A stretch of DNA of 64,000 nucleotides from Cyclobacterium plantarum (GTDB lineage: Bacteria; Bacteroidota; Bacteroidia; Cytophagales; Cyclobacteriaceae): assembly GCF_011290685.1 (NCBI RefSeq), contig NZ_JAANYN010000005.1, positions 310,001 through 374,000 on the forward strand. Reading direction: 5' to 3'. Made by a program: the position numbers and the translations under genes. Positions 34,036-43,734 of this stretch are shown one piece after another. A model generated the notes under the pieces. The model was given only the letters and a program-made list of their open reading frames with translations, was not told the origin of the DNA and ran no database searches. Numbering within the stretch: position 1 is the first letter of the stretch; each line of letters opens with the position of its first letter.

Positions 34036-35268
34036 ATGAAAATGGCCAAATTTTTCACTATTGGCATCTTTTGTTGGGTTTTTATTTATTCTTCGGTAAA
34101 TGGACAGGATGCTCCAAGCGATTACATCCTAACCCGGGATGGCGTAAAACTAAATGGAAAGATACCCCGCTCCTTTGATTTCAACAGTGCAGGCTCGATA
34201 AAATTTATAGACCAGGAAGGTAGGGAATTTCAGTATTCGCCTAATGACCTTAAAGGTTTCGGATTGTCCAATGGCAGAACATTTGAAAGCCGTTTTCTGC
34301 CAGGGAAAGAAGAAAGTGAGTTGTTCTTTTTACAGATAATCCTGAGGGGAAAAGTAAGTCTATTTTCCTACAATAGCCGCTTTTTTATTGAAAGTGAGAA
34401 AGATTATTTGGAACTGACCGAATCATCCAACCAAAGAGAAGTCCGCGGAAATTTAATAATGACGAGGCGCAAACGAATTACAGGTATTCTCAATTACATG
34501 TTGTACGGTCCCTGCGGCTTACAATTGCAGGAAAGGATCGCGAAAACCAATCATACCGAAGGTGGATATATTGACATTATCATGAAGTATCACCATTGCG
34601 AAAATTTACCCTATGAGTTGCTGGTGGAGGAGATTCCGGTGCTAAGGGTTTCCTGGCTAGGAATGGCTGGTGGTTCTTTGTTTCAAACCTATCCGGTTTC
34701 TTTATCCGACCGAACACAACATGTGTTTGATACAAATTTTGCACCTTTCCTGGGGTTAGGAATTAAGTTGGATCAATGGCGGCGAACTCCAAGAATAGCC
34801 TTTGACCTTGCCGTCGGTTATTCCTGGGTAAAAAATAAAATGAATGCCGAACTGAACACTCAAAATTATATCTATACGGCAACTGAGGAGTTTACAGTCA
34901 ACACGATAACAACACCGGTATTTTTAGATTATCTTGTGTTAAGGTCTCCCAGACATGAATATTACATGGGAGCTGGGGTCGTTATCCGGTTTAACCAATT
35001 TAAAAGCGTTGGCAGTATCATTGATTTCAAAACCAAGTTTGAACCTGTAGTGGTGGAATTATCGGAAGAACCGATATACATCCAGTCACCTGTTCAGTTT
35101 TCACCTGCTTTTAAACTGGGAACACATTTCAATTTTAAAGAAAAATGGGGCATTGTTTCAGAACTTCAGATGGAGTATGCTAACAACGGCTATGGCCTTA
35201 CGCTAGCTAAAAATCAGTTCAATTACAACCAAATTATTTCCACTTTTATGGTGGGGTTTAGGCTATGA
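34036..35268 (+). CDS. Secreted protein with probable C-terminal outer-membrane beta-barrel
   Basis: A Sec signal (MAKFFTIGIFCWVFIYSSVNGQ; the ATG at 34042 is equally good) is followed by an N-terminal domain of strands (YILTRDGVKLNGKI, GREFQYSPNDLKGFGLSNGR) often found in Bacteroidota secreted proteins. The second half has alternating hydrophobic strands (APFLGLGIKLDQW, IAFDLAVGYSWVKN, YYMGAGVVIRFNQF) ending in Phe-like TFMVGFRL, as in PorT-like barrels. Function unknown. The next gene overlaps its stop by 4 bp. Confidence 0.75.
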   Translation: MKMAKFFTIGIFCWVFIYSSVNGQDAPSDYILTRDGVKLNGKIPRSFDFNSAGSIKFIDQEGREFQYSPNDLKGFGLSNGRTFESRFLPGKEESELFFLQIILRGKVSLFSYNSRFFIESEKDYLELTESSNQREVRGNLIMTRRKRITGILNYMLYGPCGLQLQERIAKTNHTEGGYIDIIMKYHHCENLPYELLVEEIPVLRVSWLGMAGGSLFQTYPVSLSDRTQHVFDTNFAPFLGLGIKLDQWRRTPRIAFDLAVGYSWVKNKMNAELNTQNYIYTATEEFTVNTITTPVFLDYLVLRSPRHEYYMGAGVVIRFNQFKSVGSIIDFKTKFEPVVVELSEEPIYIQSPVQFSPAFKLGTHFNFKEKWGIVSELQMEYANNGYGLTLAKNQFNYNQIISTFMVGFRL

Positions 35269-37352
35269 AAAAGCAAGTTCAACTTTTGGCTACGGCGTTT
35301 ATATTGATTTTTACAGGTTGTGAATATGCAGAAATGACGCCTAGAACGACCCCACGGTTTAGCGTGGCCTTTGTTCAGGAAATTGACGAATCTGGAGCCC
35401 AATTTGCTGCCAATATTTATGATTTTGGCAGTGAGGAGATCCTTGAATACGGGTTTCTTTATGGTACGCATTTTCTCCCAAGGCCAGACTACGCTGAGGA
35501 GGTGAAACAAAGTGGAAAGCCAGAAAAATATTTTATGCTAAAAGCGGATCACTCCATGGTAAAGGGAGAGTTTATCTATGTGGTGGCTTTTATAAAAACG
35601 CTGTCCGGGGTGGTATACTCAGAACCCCACAGATTTGTCAGTAAAGGGGCCGTTGGTTTTATCTTTGAAAAAATTGAATACAATCAGCCCATATTTTTTG
35701 GAGATACAGTGACTGTATATGGTGAAAATTTAAGCAGCTTGATTTCCAACTACCAGGTTACCTTTCAAAATGAAACTGCAAGAATAACTGATGTTCAAAA
35801 AAATTCCTTTAAGTTTCTCATACCGGATTTTCACCGATTCGACAGCAATGGTGAGCAGGATGTCTTTGAGATAGCTCTGGATATTTTGGATAAAAAGATG
35901 GAGTTGAGTCTTCATATTCCTTTTCGGGAGCCAGCGTTTGCAGATTTACCCATCCAGCAAATCGACTATGGAGGCACTGTGGAAATATATGGGGACTATC
36001 TGGAAGATCCCAACTTAATAGTGGTCTCTAACTCCCAACCTCCTGAAAGCGAATATCTTAATTCTGTAACTATCGTCTCTGCCGACCCGAATAAGATCGT
36101 TTTTAAGCCCAATCCAGTGATTGCGGGTAAGGAAAATTTTGTGGCGCTCAAAATCAGAGGGAAAATGTACAATTTAGGGTCAGGTATTTTTGAATATAAT
36201 CCTACAGAAATTGACCCAGGCCAGCATCTTAAAATTGGATATGGTGATCGATTTATTATCAAGGGACGGAATTTTAACTATTGGGCCCCTTATTTCCACC
36301 AAGGGGTGTTAAACGGTCGGGCCTATGAGATTAACTACGAAAATTCGGATAGCGTAAATCTTTCTCTTCGTTTTGTCAGCCTGGACTTTAGGTTCAATAG
36401 ATTGAACGATTTTAAGCTCCAGACTTTTGATAAGGTATCAAAAAATTCGGTAAAAATTGAATTAACCGATCCGGATATTCCGATAATGAATAACCCGATT
36501 CCTTCGATTTCACTTCCAGACTATCTGCCTTATGGAAACATGACTAGTTTCGGCGGTAAGGGTTATGCTTTGGGGAATAAGGAAATCTTCGAAATTGACA
36601 TCTTAAATAAATCTATGACCCCTCTTCGTGCTTTGCAACTTGGAACGCATGTATTGACTTATACTTTCTCCGCAGCACATGGAGAAAATTGGTACATTGG
36701 AGGGGGGCAAACTTCTAATTACAATCCAATCAATAGGGCATTTTTTGTGTTTAACATGAAAAGTGGGGAAATAAAACGCTTACCGGATTTACCTTTTGAC
36801 CAATGGAGGCCAATTTTGGTGCATATTATAAACGATGATCTTTATCTGGAGGGCGGAATTGGACACGAATTAGGAGAAGATCATAAATTAAGGTACAAAT
36901 TTGATCTCAATTCTGAGAAATGGACCCGTCTTCCTGATAAAGCAGTAGGGAGGCACATTAATGGCAGGACCATTCCTTTTCATTATAAGGGGAAACACTT
37001 TGCTATTGGTGAACCAAATGGGACTGGAGATGATCAAACCGGACTTTTTGAATTTGATGTAATTACAGAAACCTGGCACCTTTCGAAAAGATTTCCAGAA
37101 TTGGGAGGGAGGGGCCTTGCAACAGATGAAGTTTTCGTCATTGCCAATAAAGCAATTCTAATATCAACAGATATATACCTATTGAATCTGGAAACGATGG
37201 AATTGAGTCAAGTTCCCAACTTATCGCAAAAGGAGTACCTGACATGTGGTTTACCCCGTACTATGGCATTTATGCTGAATCGGAAAATTTATATTTGGGA
37301 CTGTAACGAGACATTTTGGGAAATTGATCCTGAAAGGTTTGAAAATTGGTAA
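35265..37352 (+). CDS. Lipoprotein with IPT/TIG and Kelch-like domains
   Basis: MKKQVQLLATAFILIFTGC is a lipoprotein signal (Cys19). About residues 20-120 form one beta domain, then two or three IPT/TIG immunoglobulin-like repeats (FIFEKIEYNQPIFFGDTVTV, IQQIDYGGTVEIYGDYL, IDPGQHLKIGYGDRFIIKG) and, from about residue 430, Kelch-like blades (GGKGYALGNKEIFEID, NWYIGGGQTSNY, DDLYLEGGIG). Proteins of this build bind ligands or partners at the cell surface. It overlaps the preceding barrel-like gene by 4 bp, so the two are translationally coupled and may act together. Not an enzyme as far as I can see. Confidence 0.8.
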   Translation: MKKQVQLLATAFILIFTGCEYAEMTPRTTPRFSVAFVQEIDESGAQFAANIYDFGSEEILEYGFLYGTHFLPRPDYAEEVKQSGKPEKYFMLKADHSMVKGEFIYVVAFIKTLSGVVYSEPHRFVSKGAVGFIFEKIEYNQPIFFGDTVTVYGENLSSLISNYQVTFQNETARITDVQKNSFKFLIPDFHRFDSNGEQDVFEIALDILDKKMELSLHIPFREPAFADLPIQQIDYGGTVEIYGDYLEDPNLIVVSNSQPPESEYLNSVTIVSADPNKIVFKPNPVIAGKENFVALKIRGKMYNLGSGIFEYNPTEIDPGQHLKIGYGDRFIIKGRNFNYWAPYFHQGVLNGRAYEINYENSDSVNLSLRFVSLDFRFNRLNDFKLQTFDKVSKNSVKIELTDPDIPIMNNPIPSISLPDYLPYGNMTSFGGKGYALGNKEIFEIDILNKSMTPLRALQLGTHVLTYTFSAAHGENWYIGGGQTSNYNPINRAFFVFNMKSGEIKRLPDLPFDQWRPILVHIINDDLYLEGGIGHELGEDHKLRYKFDLNSEKWTRLPDKAVGRHINGRTIPFHYKGKHFAIGEPNGTGDDQTGLFEFDVITETWHLSKRFPELGGRGLATDEVFVIANKAILISTDIYLLNLETMELSQVPNLSQKEYLTCGLPRTMAFMLNRKIYIWDCNETFWEIDPERFENW

Positions 37353-37693
37353 ATTGTTTATTTCTACTGAGTTATAGTATGCTATCATCTAAAAAGGGAA
37401 TGAATTTGGATTAACGTAAAGACCGAATTTATATCCATTGAGATCTGTTTTTTTATACCGCTAGCGTCTTATTTTGGATAGATAAATTGGAGGAATAAAA
37501 ACCGGCATCTCGGGAAAGTTCTCTGAAAATGGTATTGCCAAAATCAAGTGGTTCTCCCGGGTTTATACCATTCCGGTGAGGATTGAAAGGTAAAAATTCC
37601 GTATGTTGTCATAAACTTTTTGAATTGATCTTTTACCAGTTTATGGATAATTCAATAAAATTTATTCTTATTTAGAAAGATCATGTCTTTGCA
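37353..37693. other. Intergenic stretch between convergent transcripts
   Basis: About 340 bp between the Kelch lipoprotein gene and the end of the TetR gene. I see no gene, repeat or convincing terminator. Confidence 0.4.
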
Positions 37694-38335
37694 CTACCCC
37701 CTAGAACCATCCACCAGCTCCTGGAATAAAAGTTGTCCTTTTTCCGTCATGTAAGGAAAAAGCAGTTTCCAGATATTGTCCGACATGCCACTGCTGTTTT
37801 TCTTCGATTTGGAATTGGAAAGCAATTCCTCTTGTGATAGCCAGAAAGTAATAATGATCCTGATGGACAAAAGCAGTTGTTCGATGTGGGCTTCCGTGCT
37901 TTTGATAAAATAGCCATCTTCGATCGCCCGTTTAAACAGGTCTGACATTTGTTGTTTCCGGATCCTTAGGGTGTTTTTCAGAAGCCGGTTGATTTTTGGG
38001 TAGGAACGGGAAATTTCCAAAACATCCAGGTTAAAAAACCGGAATTTATATTGAAAGGATTCCAAATGAAGCAGTAGCCGGTGGATCTGATCAAAACTCC
38101 CTGTAGCAGGATCAGCGGCCTTGTAGGAATCGGACATTTCGGCCCTCATTTGCTTGTATATGGCCAGCAAAAGTACTTCCTTGTTTTTAAAATGGTAGTC
38201 AAGGTTGCCATAACTTATACCCATTTCTTTGGCAATATGCCTGCTGGTAATGCTTTGAACCCCATCTTTATTGAAAAGGTCTACGGCAGTATCCATGATT
38301 CGCTGCTTGGTATTTGTTTTGCTCTTTTTTGTCAT
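37694..38335 (-). CDS. TetR-family transcriptional regulator
   Basis: The 213-residue protein has the N-terminal TetR HTH: KQRIMDTAVDLFNKDGVQSI, SRHIAKEMGISYGNLDYHFKNKE. The all-helical C-terminal ligand domain (from about residue 60) is unlike well-known subfamilies. It is on the strand of the glycan operon but behind its terminator (38444-38463), so it is likely independent. I cannot name its target; it could be a local gene or a membrane-stress gene elsewhere. Confidence 0.9.
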   Translation of the reverse strand: MTKKSKTNTKQRIMDTAVDLFNKDGVQSITSRHIAKEMGISYGNLDYHFKNKEVLLLAIYKQMRAEMSDSYKAADPATGSFDQIHRLLLHLESFQYKFRFFNLDVLEISRSYPKINRLLKNTLRIRKQQMSDLFKRAIEDGYFIKSTEAHIEQLLLSIRIIITFWLSQEELLSNSKSKKNSSGMSDNIWKLLFPYMTEKGQLLFQELVDGSRG

Positions 38336-38443
38336 TTTTACTGCTAAACCGGTGTAGGGTTAACCTTGAGGACAAAAGTAAAAAAACTCATCTACTTACA
38401 CTAAATTTTACGGTTCTTACTTTTCCGCATACGGATAAAAGTA

Positions 38444-38463
38444 GCTCCTTCACCTGAAGGAGC
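38444..38463 (-). terminator. Hairpin terminator at the end of the glycan-utilisation operon
   Basis: GCTCCTTCA pairs perfectly with TGAAGGAGC across a 2-nt loop. Reading the minus strand, TACTTTT follows; on the plus strand AATATTTTTATTTT follows. It lies 81 bp beyond the GH95 stop and 109 bp before the TetR ATG. Confidence 0.75.
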
Positions 38464-38544
38464 AATATTTTTATTTTCAATCTGAAGGGAGCAAGAGACC
38501 CTTTTTCCTTTCAGCACCCCTTGCAACTTTGCCTCTTTTCGGTA

Positions 38545-40857
38545 TTATTTTAGTTTCAAGCTGATTTCCGTTCCGGCAAGCATGGATATGAGCAGTGTGT
38601 TTTCTTCCCATTGAATATCCGCATTGCCTTTAACTGCAATGTCTTTATTTGGAAAGGGGTTGATCAACGGAATAACTCCCCCCGCTTCCGAGTAAATGAT
38701 GACTTCTTCCACTTTTCCTTCAATGCTTTCTGCAGATACCAGAAAGGCTCCTTCAGTCCGAAGTTTTTCAAACCCTACCGATTTCCAATCCTCCGGAATT
38801 GCAGGAAAAAGCTTGACAACTCCAGAATGGCTCTGAATCAACATCTCCTGTATCCCGGCCGCAAAGGCAAAATTTCCTTCCAGCGTAAAGGGACGGTAGG
38901 TAAAATTGGACTTGCCGGTTCCGGATTGGTCGCCGTTTACGTGGAAACTGTTGGGTAAGACAAAGGAGGATGCAAAATCCCGCAAGGCGCTGGCGGCACC
39001 TTCACCATCTCCTGCTCTGGCCTTGAGGTTTCCCAGCCAGGCAAAGGAATAGCCGGTCCAGTAGGAGGAGCCCAATTCGTCTAACCTGGCAATGGTATTT
39101 TCGATGATTTCACGGTCTTTTTCCCCATTAGACGGGTCTATCAGCCCAAGGGGGTGAATGGCCATGATCTGGGAAAAGTGTCGGTGAGACTCTTTTAAGG
39201 GTTCGCCGGGAGCCACCAGGAGTCCGGTCTCGTCAATGGCATAATCAGGCCATTCGGCCAATACGGTATTCCATTCTTCCGCTTCATCCGGATTGCCAAG
39301 TTCCAAAGCGAGTTCGCTTGCGGTGGTATAGGTCCAACGAACAAGGGCCAGGTCATAATTGGTCATCTTGTCAAACCATGCCCGGGCTTCATTATTATGA
39401 ATTTCGGGGCTGGAAGACAAGGGAAGTTTTCTTTTCCCATCTTCACCTCTAATTGAAAGCTCCCTTAAAAAAATGGCGACTTCTCTGATCCATGGATAGG
39501 CCTCGTTTTTTAGAAATTCCCGGTCCATGGAGTACCGCCAATGCAGGTAATAATGATGTCCCAGCCAGGCGCTTACGGTAGGTCCAAAAGCATATTGTAT
39601 CCAGCCACCCATAGGGTCCCCTTCCAGGGTGGTTACCCCGGGTACATTTAACCCATTGCTGTCAAAATATGCTCTGGTGTATTTTTCAAAGGTGGGCTTG
39701 TGTTGATTGAGCCAGTCCAAAAAACCTTTTTCAAGGGCCAGGTGGTTGCCTTTATAGGTAGGCCAATAGCTTAACTGGGTATTCAGGTCATGGTGGAAAT
39801 CACCTTTCCAGGGAGGTAATTTGCCGTTGTCTGCAGTCCAGACACTTTGAAGCGAAATGGGTGGTGCCCCTTGTCTGGCGGCAGCACCCAGTTTATACAT
39901 GTCCATGTAATACTGCCGCTGCAAAAGTGTATCGGGAAGGGTTATAGAGGACTGCTGCCAAAAAGAATCCCACCAGGCAACATGACTCTTCTGGTAATCC
40001 TCCATGCCCTTGTTAAAAGCCTTTTCTGTAACCTTTTCGGCCAAATTGGATGTCTCCTGACCCTTCTTTCCGGAACTAATACTCCAGCTTCCCTCCAGTT
40101 GGTTTCCATTTTCTTTCCATCTCGTATTCACCTGAAAACGGAACCCATCCCATCCCTCTTGTTCATAGGTAATGGTATTTTCTTCTTCTGAAAGCGTTCC
40201 AGGGGGATAGCCCAACCTTCGCAGGTCCTGTCCACTGACCGGATCCAGGGCTTCGGATGGTCCGGCTACCGCGTAAGGAGGGGGTACCATTTCTGGCAAC
40301 AGGTCAACTTTGAGGTTTTCAAAACGATACCAACCAACCGGTTCGGTTGCATGTACAAAGGTCCTTAATATTGTACCGTTTTCCCATCGGATTTCACTGC
40401 TCGCTTTTTGAAGATCCAGTATGACGGATGCTATTTCGCCCAATTCGGAAATATCAAATTCAAGTGCCGCTCCCGGGATTTTTGAAGGTCCGGCAAGGGT
40501 GTCATACGGAAGGTCATATTGCCTTTGTACTGCGCCATATTGCTTGTCTTCCCATTGTTTTTTCACCCAGTTGAAATCATGGTTTTCAAAGTCCAGGTTT
40601 TTCGTTTCTCTAAGATCCCAAAGATCTGCCCTGTCAAGTGAAAACCTCAGTTTGCCTTCCTTTTGCCAGATTAGTGCGCCCAGCATAGCGTTGCCCAATG
40701 GAATGCCCTCATCCCAGCTCTGGGCCAGATTGGGGAAACTGAGCTCCATGTAATAGGGTAATGGTTGTTTTTTTTCCTTGCCGGTACAAGATGCCGTTGC
40801 AAACAAACAAAGAAGGGTGAATGCCAGGATATTGCCAGATAGTTCTTCTATTTTCAT
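38545..40857 (-). CDS. Glycoside hydrolase family 95-like (alpha-L-fucosidase/L-galactosidase), lipoprotein
   Basis: The 770-residue protein has a lipoprotein signal (LAFTLLCLFATASC, Cys24). Its landmarks are those of GH95: N-terminal super-sandwich with WDEGIPLGNAMLGA, the catalytic (alpha/alpha)6 barrel with LQSVWTADNGKLPPW, DFHHDLNTQLSYWP (about residue 353), SSSPEIHNNEARAWFDKMTNYD and the C-terminal YWTGYSFAWLGNLKARAGDGEGA. In Bifidobacterium AfcA the fucose-handling motif is N-x-N; here it reads D-L-N, so the first Asn is Asp. It would remove terminal alpha-linked L-fucose or L-galactose. It overlaps the sulfatase stop by 4 bp and ends the operon. Confidence 0.85.
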   Translation of the reverse strand: MKIEELSGNILAFTLLCLFATASCTGKEKKQPLPYYMELSFPNLAQSWDEGIPLGNAMLGALIWQKEGKLRFSLDRADLWDLRETKNLDFENHDFNWVKKQWEDKQYGAVQRQYDLPYDTLAGPSKIPGAALEFDISELGEIASVILDLQKASSEIRWENGTILRTFVHATEPVGWYRFENLKVDLLPEMVPPPYAVAGPSEALDPVSGQDLRRLGYPPGTLSEEENTITYEQEGWDGFRFQVNTRWKENGNQLEGSWSISSGKKGQETSNLAEKVTEKAFNKGMEDYQKSHVAWWDSFWQQSSITLPDTLLQRQYYMDMYKLGAAARQGAPPISLQSVWTADNGKLPPWKGDFHHDLNTQLSYWPTYKGNHLALEKGFLDWLNQHKPTFEKYTRAYFDSNGLNVPGVTTLEGDPMGGWIQYAFGPTVSAWLGHHYYLHWRYSMDREFLKNEAYPWIREVAIFLRELSIRGEDGKRKLPLSSSPEIHNNEARAWFDKMTNYDLALVRWTYTTASELALELGNPDEAEEWNTVLAEWPDYAIDETGLLVAPGEPLKESHRHFSQIMAIHPLGLIDPSNGEKDREIIENTIARLDELGSSYWTGYSFAWLGNLKARAGDGEGAASALRDFASSFVLPNSFHVNGDQSGTGKSNFTYRPFTLEGNFAFAAGIQEMLIQSHSGVVKLFPAIPEDWKSVGFEKLRTEGAFLVSAESIEGKVEEVIIYSEAGGVIPLINPFPNKDIAVKGNADIQWEENTLLISMLAGTEISLKLK

Positions 40858-42323
40858 TTTTTTTCGGGTTGATAGGATGGATTGGGATAGGGCAATTTTA
40901 CCCCCATTTTCCCCAGCCAGTTTTGCAATTTTTTATTTAATCGGGCGCTTTTCTTCAGGAGTTTCTCAGCCAGGTCAGCACTTTCCTCCCTATCCCTTTT
41001 TATTTGATACAATTCGCTGCTATTGCACTCAAAATTATGGATTAATTTATAATCCCCCTCCCGGATAGCTGCAGCAGGTCTTCCGCCAAGCCCGCCACTG
41101 TAATGGGGAAAATACCAAAATAAGGGTCTTTCGGCCATCGATTTCCCTTCTAAAAGGGGTTTCAGGCTAATCCCATCGCTGTGTTGTTCAGGTAAAAGTG
41201 CCAGGTCTGCCATTTCAAGTAGTGTGGGAAAAAGATCGGTCCCGGTTACAGGTTCCTTGCTCTTGCTATCGGGTTTAATTTTGCCAGGCCATCGGAAAAT
41301 CAGGGGAACACCAAGGCCTCCTTCATGTAGATAGCCCTTGCCGGTCCTTAAGGGTGCATTGGACGTAGGTATTTGGTCCATGATATTGCTTGTGGCCATG
41401 CCTCCGTTATCGGAAGTGAAGATGACCAGGGTATTGCGGTCAAGCCCGGATTGGGAAAGGGCCTGCATCAGCCTTCCGATATTTTCGTCCAGGCTTTCCA
41501 CCATGGCTGCATAATAGGGATTATCCTGCTGCTTTTTGATGTAGGTTTCATCTCGCTGCTCATATTCTTCCCCCTTGTACTGCAAGGTATTGCGCTTTTT
41601 CCTGTATTTTTCTACTTTTTCAGGCTTTCCCTGCAGGGGCAAATGAACCGTGTAATAGGACAGGAAGGCAAAAAACGGTTGCTCCCTTTTTTGTGCAATA
41701 AATGTTATGGTTTCATCCGTTAGCCGATCCGTCAGGTACTCTCCTTCCGGTCCATCAGGTAATTGGGGGTTATTGTAGGGTGAAAAATAACCACCAGCAG
41801 GGTGCCCGGTATGGTTTCCGCCCTTATTGATATCAAACCCATGATTTTCCGGATAATGCATCTCTTTCTCGCCCAAATGCCACTTTCCGGCAAAAAAGGT
41901 GGCATATCCATTTGATTTAAAGGCTTCCGCCAGGGTAGTTTCTTCGGGATCGAGAAATAACTTGAAGGGATGGGATGCAAGTTTTTGGTCCGGATGGGGC
42001 CCGTAGTGCCGGTTGCCGGGGATATAATCGGTAAGGTTTAATCTGGCAGGGTACTTTCCCGTCATGATGGCCGCCCTGGAAGGAGAGCAAATGGGGCTTG
42101 CTGCGTAGGCTTGGGTGAATACCATACCTTCATGGGCAAGTTTGTCAATATGTGGAGTTTCATAAAAACGGCTCCCGGTGTAGCCCAGATCATGATAACC
42201 CAAATCATCCACCAGGATAAAAAGAATGTTTGGTGGCTTATCCGCTGCAGGTGCAGCCTGTAAGTGGCCTACAGATGGGAGCAGCACCAATAGAAAGGTG
42301 TATCGGAGCAAGTGTGCAATCAT
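40854..42323 (-). CDS. Sulfatase (arylsulfatase family S1)
   Basis: I start at the ATG at 42323, 1 bp after the upstream GH29 stop, since it opens the signal MIAHLLRYTFLLVLLPSVG; the ATG at 42341 is 6 codons longer. Metal and substrate residues are visible: ILFILVDDLGYHDLG, the formylglycine motif C-S-P-S-R in PICSPSRAAIMTGKYPARL, FAGKWHLG and FTSDNGG. The Cys form needs a formylglycine-generating enzyme, none of which is in this window. It is a periplasmic exo- or endo-sulfatase; the setting between GH29 and GH95 genes makes fucose- or galactose-sulfate a likely substrate. Confidence 0.92.
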   Translation of the reverse strand: MIAHLLRYTFLLVLLPSVGHLQAAPAADKPPNILFILVDDLGYHDLGYTGSRFYETPHIDKLAHEGMVFTQAYAASPICSPSRAAIMTGKYPARLNLTDYIPGNRHYGPHPDQKLASHPFKLFLDPEETTLAEAFKSNGYATFFAGKWHLGEKEMHYPENHGFDINKGGNHTGHPAGGYFSPYNNPQLPDGPEGEYLTDRLTDETITFIAQKREQPFFAFLSYYTVHLPLQGKPEKVEKYRKKRNTLQYKGEEYEQRDETYIKKQQDNPYYAAMVESLDENIGRLMQALSQSGLDRNTLVIFTSDNGGMATSNIMDQIPTSNAPLRTGKGYLHEGGLGVPLIFRWPGKIKPDSKSKEPVTGTDLFPTLLEMADLALLPEQHSDGISLKPLLEGKSMAERPLFWYFPHYSGGLGGRPAAAIREGDYKLIHNFECNSSELYQIKRDREESADLAEKLLKKSARLNKKLQNWLGKMGVKLPYPNPSYQPEKK

Positions 42324-42324
42324 A

Positions 42325-43734
42325 TTAATGTGCTGGGTCAATTTTGTAGACTGATAAGGATTTTAGCTGAGGCTCAGCTCTGGATGACCTGGCCACAAAC
42401 CGAATTTTATCCGTATGTATCGGATCTATGGTTACGATGTGCTTATGGCCAATGGAAGAGCCCCTGTAAACCTCAGTCCATTTCCCATTTATTTCGGCTT
42501 CCAGTATAAACTCGCGTACTAGTTCCCCTTTCGATATGTCTTCTTGCAATACTATATGGTCAATCGCTTGCGATTTTTCCAGGCTAAGGGAAATGTTGTT
42601 TCCCCTACCTGAAATCCGGGCCAGGGGATTGGAAAATCGCCGATCGATTTCCTCTCCAAATTCTTTTAGGCGTTTTACATCAGGCTCCGGCATCAGGCCA
42701 TCCGCATTGGGCGTCACGCCCAGGATCAATGTAGAATTGTGACCTACTGAATTATAATACATTTTTACCAGGTCTTCAAGCGGATAAATAATGTGTTCAC
42801 GATTTGGCTCCCAAAACCAATCGTGGCCGCCATGTCCTCGTAATGGGGCATCGCTCATGGCAGGCATGTAATAGCTGCCCTTGGGGTCTCCGGTTTTTAA
42901 GAGCTCAAAATTATTGGCTCCAATTTCCTTTTTGGCACTTTCACCGGCACCAATTGCCGGGTAGGGGAAGGTTCCCCAGCTAGGATAGGGTACTGTTCCG
43001 GTTTCACTTCCACCCCAGCGAATATCCGCCCGTTGGAGGTTGTGGTAAAAAATATTGTTGGGTTGATGTTGCTCAAAAATGGATAATACATCCGGCCCTC
43101 CTTGTTCGGGCCCGTGTGCACCTCCGTCAAACCAGACCATTGCCCAGTCGCCGTAATTGGTGAAGATTTCTTTTACAGTCTTTTCGATCATTCGGTTGTA
43201 GTGCTCTTGTCTATTGCGGGCAAATTCATTTTCGCCCTGAACTTTAAAGTCATAGACACCATAAAAGGCATTCCAGCGTGTACCGATATAGACGGCCGGG
43301 AGTATATCGTATTTTTCACAAGTTGCCTTGAAATCGCGAAGGATGTCTCCTTGTCCATCCTGCCATTTCAAGGCCTTCATGGAATAGGGGGTAGCGTTGC
43401 TTTGGTGAAAAAAGAAGCCGGTCTCATGGCTTACGGTAAAAATGGCGATTTTGAACCCGGCATCTTTCAACGACCGGATCCACTGGTCCATATCATACTT
43501 TTGTGGATTGAAGGTGTTGTAATCTTCTACCGGGGTAATTCTTGCTTTGGGCTGAACATAAAATTCACCATCAAATACATGCATGTCCCAGCAAACCAAC
43601 GCTGCCAGTTCAGCCTGCTGCCATTGCAATTGCGCAGGACTTGGAATCGGTACCTGTTGTTGAGCACCTGCCTGTAAGCAAAACACAAAAAATAAACTTA
43701 AAGATAGTATCACTAGGTTACGCATTGTTTTCAT
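42325..43734 (-). CDS. GH29 alpha-L-fucosidase with C-terminal discoidin-like domain
   Basis: A Sec signal (LVILSLSLFFVFCLQAGA) precedes a GH29 barrel: AALVCWDMHVFDGEF, RSLKDAGFKIAIFTVSHETG, YIGTRWNAFYGVYDF, the nucleophile segment AMVWFDGGAHGPE, TLILGVTPNADGLMPEPDV. A C-terminal F5/8-type beta domain follows (IDHIVLQEDISKGELVREF, SIGHKHIVTI). It is close in sequence to the GH29 encoded at 44823, so the pair arose by duplication. It follows a 358-bp gap with repeats and starts the last sub-block (GH29, sulfatase, GH95). Retaining exo-fucosidase expected; L-galactose is an alternative. Confidence 0.9.
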   Translation of the reverse strand: MKTMRNLVILSLSLFFVFCLQAGAQQQVPIPSPAQLQWQQAELAALVCWDMHVFDGEFYVQPKARITPVEDYNTFNPQKYDMDQWIRSLKDAGFKIAIFTVSHETGFFFHQSNATPYSMKALKWQDGQGDILRDFKATCEKYDILPAVYIGTRWNAFYGVYDFKVQGENEFARNRQEHYNRMIEKTVKEIFTNYGDWAMVWFDGGAHGPEQGGPDVLSIFEQHQPNNIFYHNLQRADIRWGGSETGTVPYPSWGTFPYPAIGAGESAKKEIGANNFELLKTGDPKGSYYMPAMSDAPLRGHGGHDWFWEPNREHIIYPLEDLVKMYYNSVGHNSTLILGVTPNADGLMPEPDVKRLKEFGEEIDRRFSNPLARISGRGNNISLSLEKSQAIDHIVLQEDISKGELVREFILEAEINGKWTEVYRGSSIGHKHIVTIDPIHTDKIRFVARSSRAEPQLKSLSVYKIDPAH

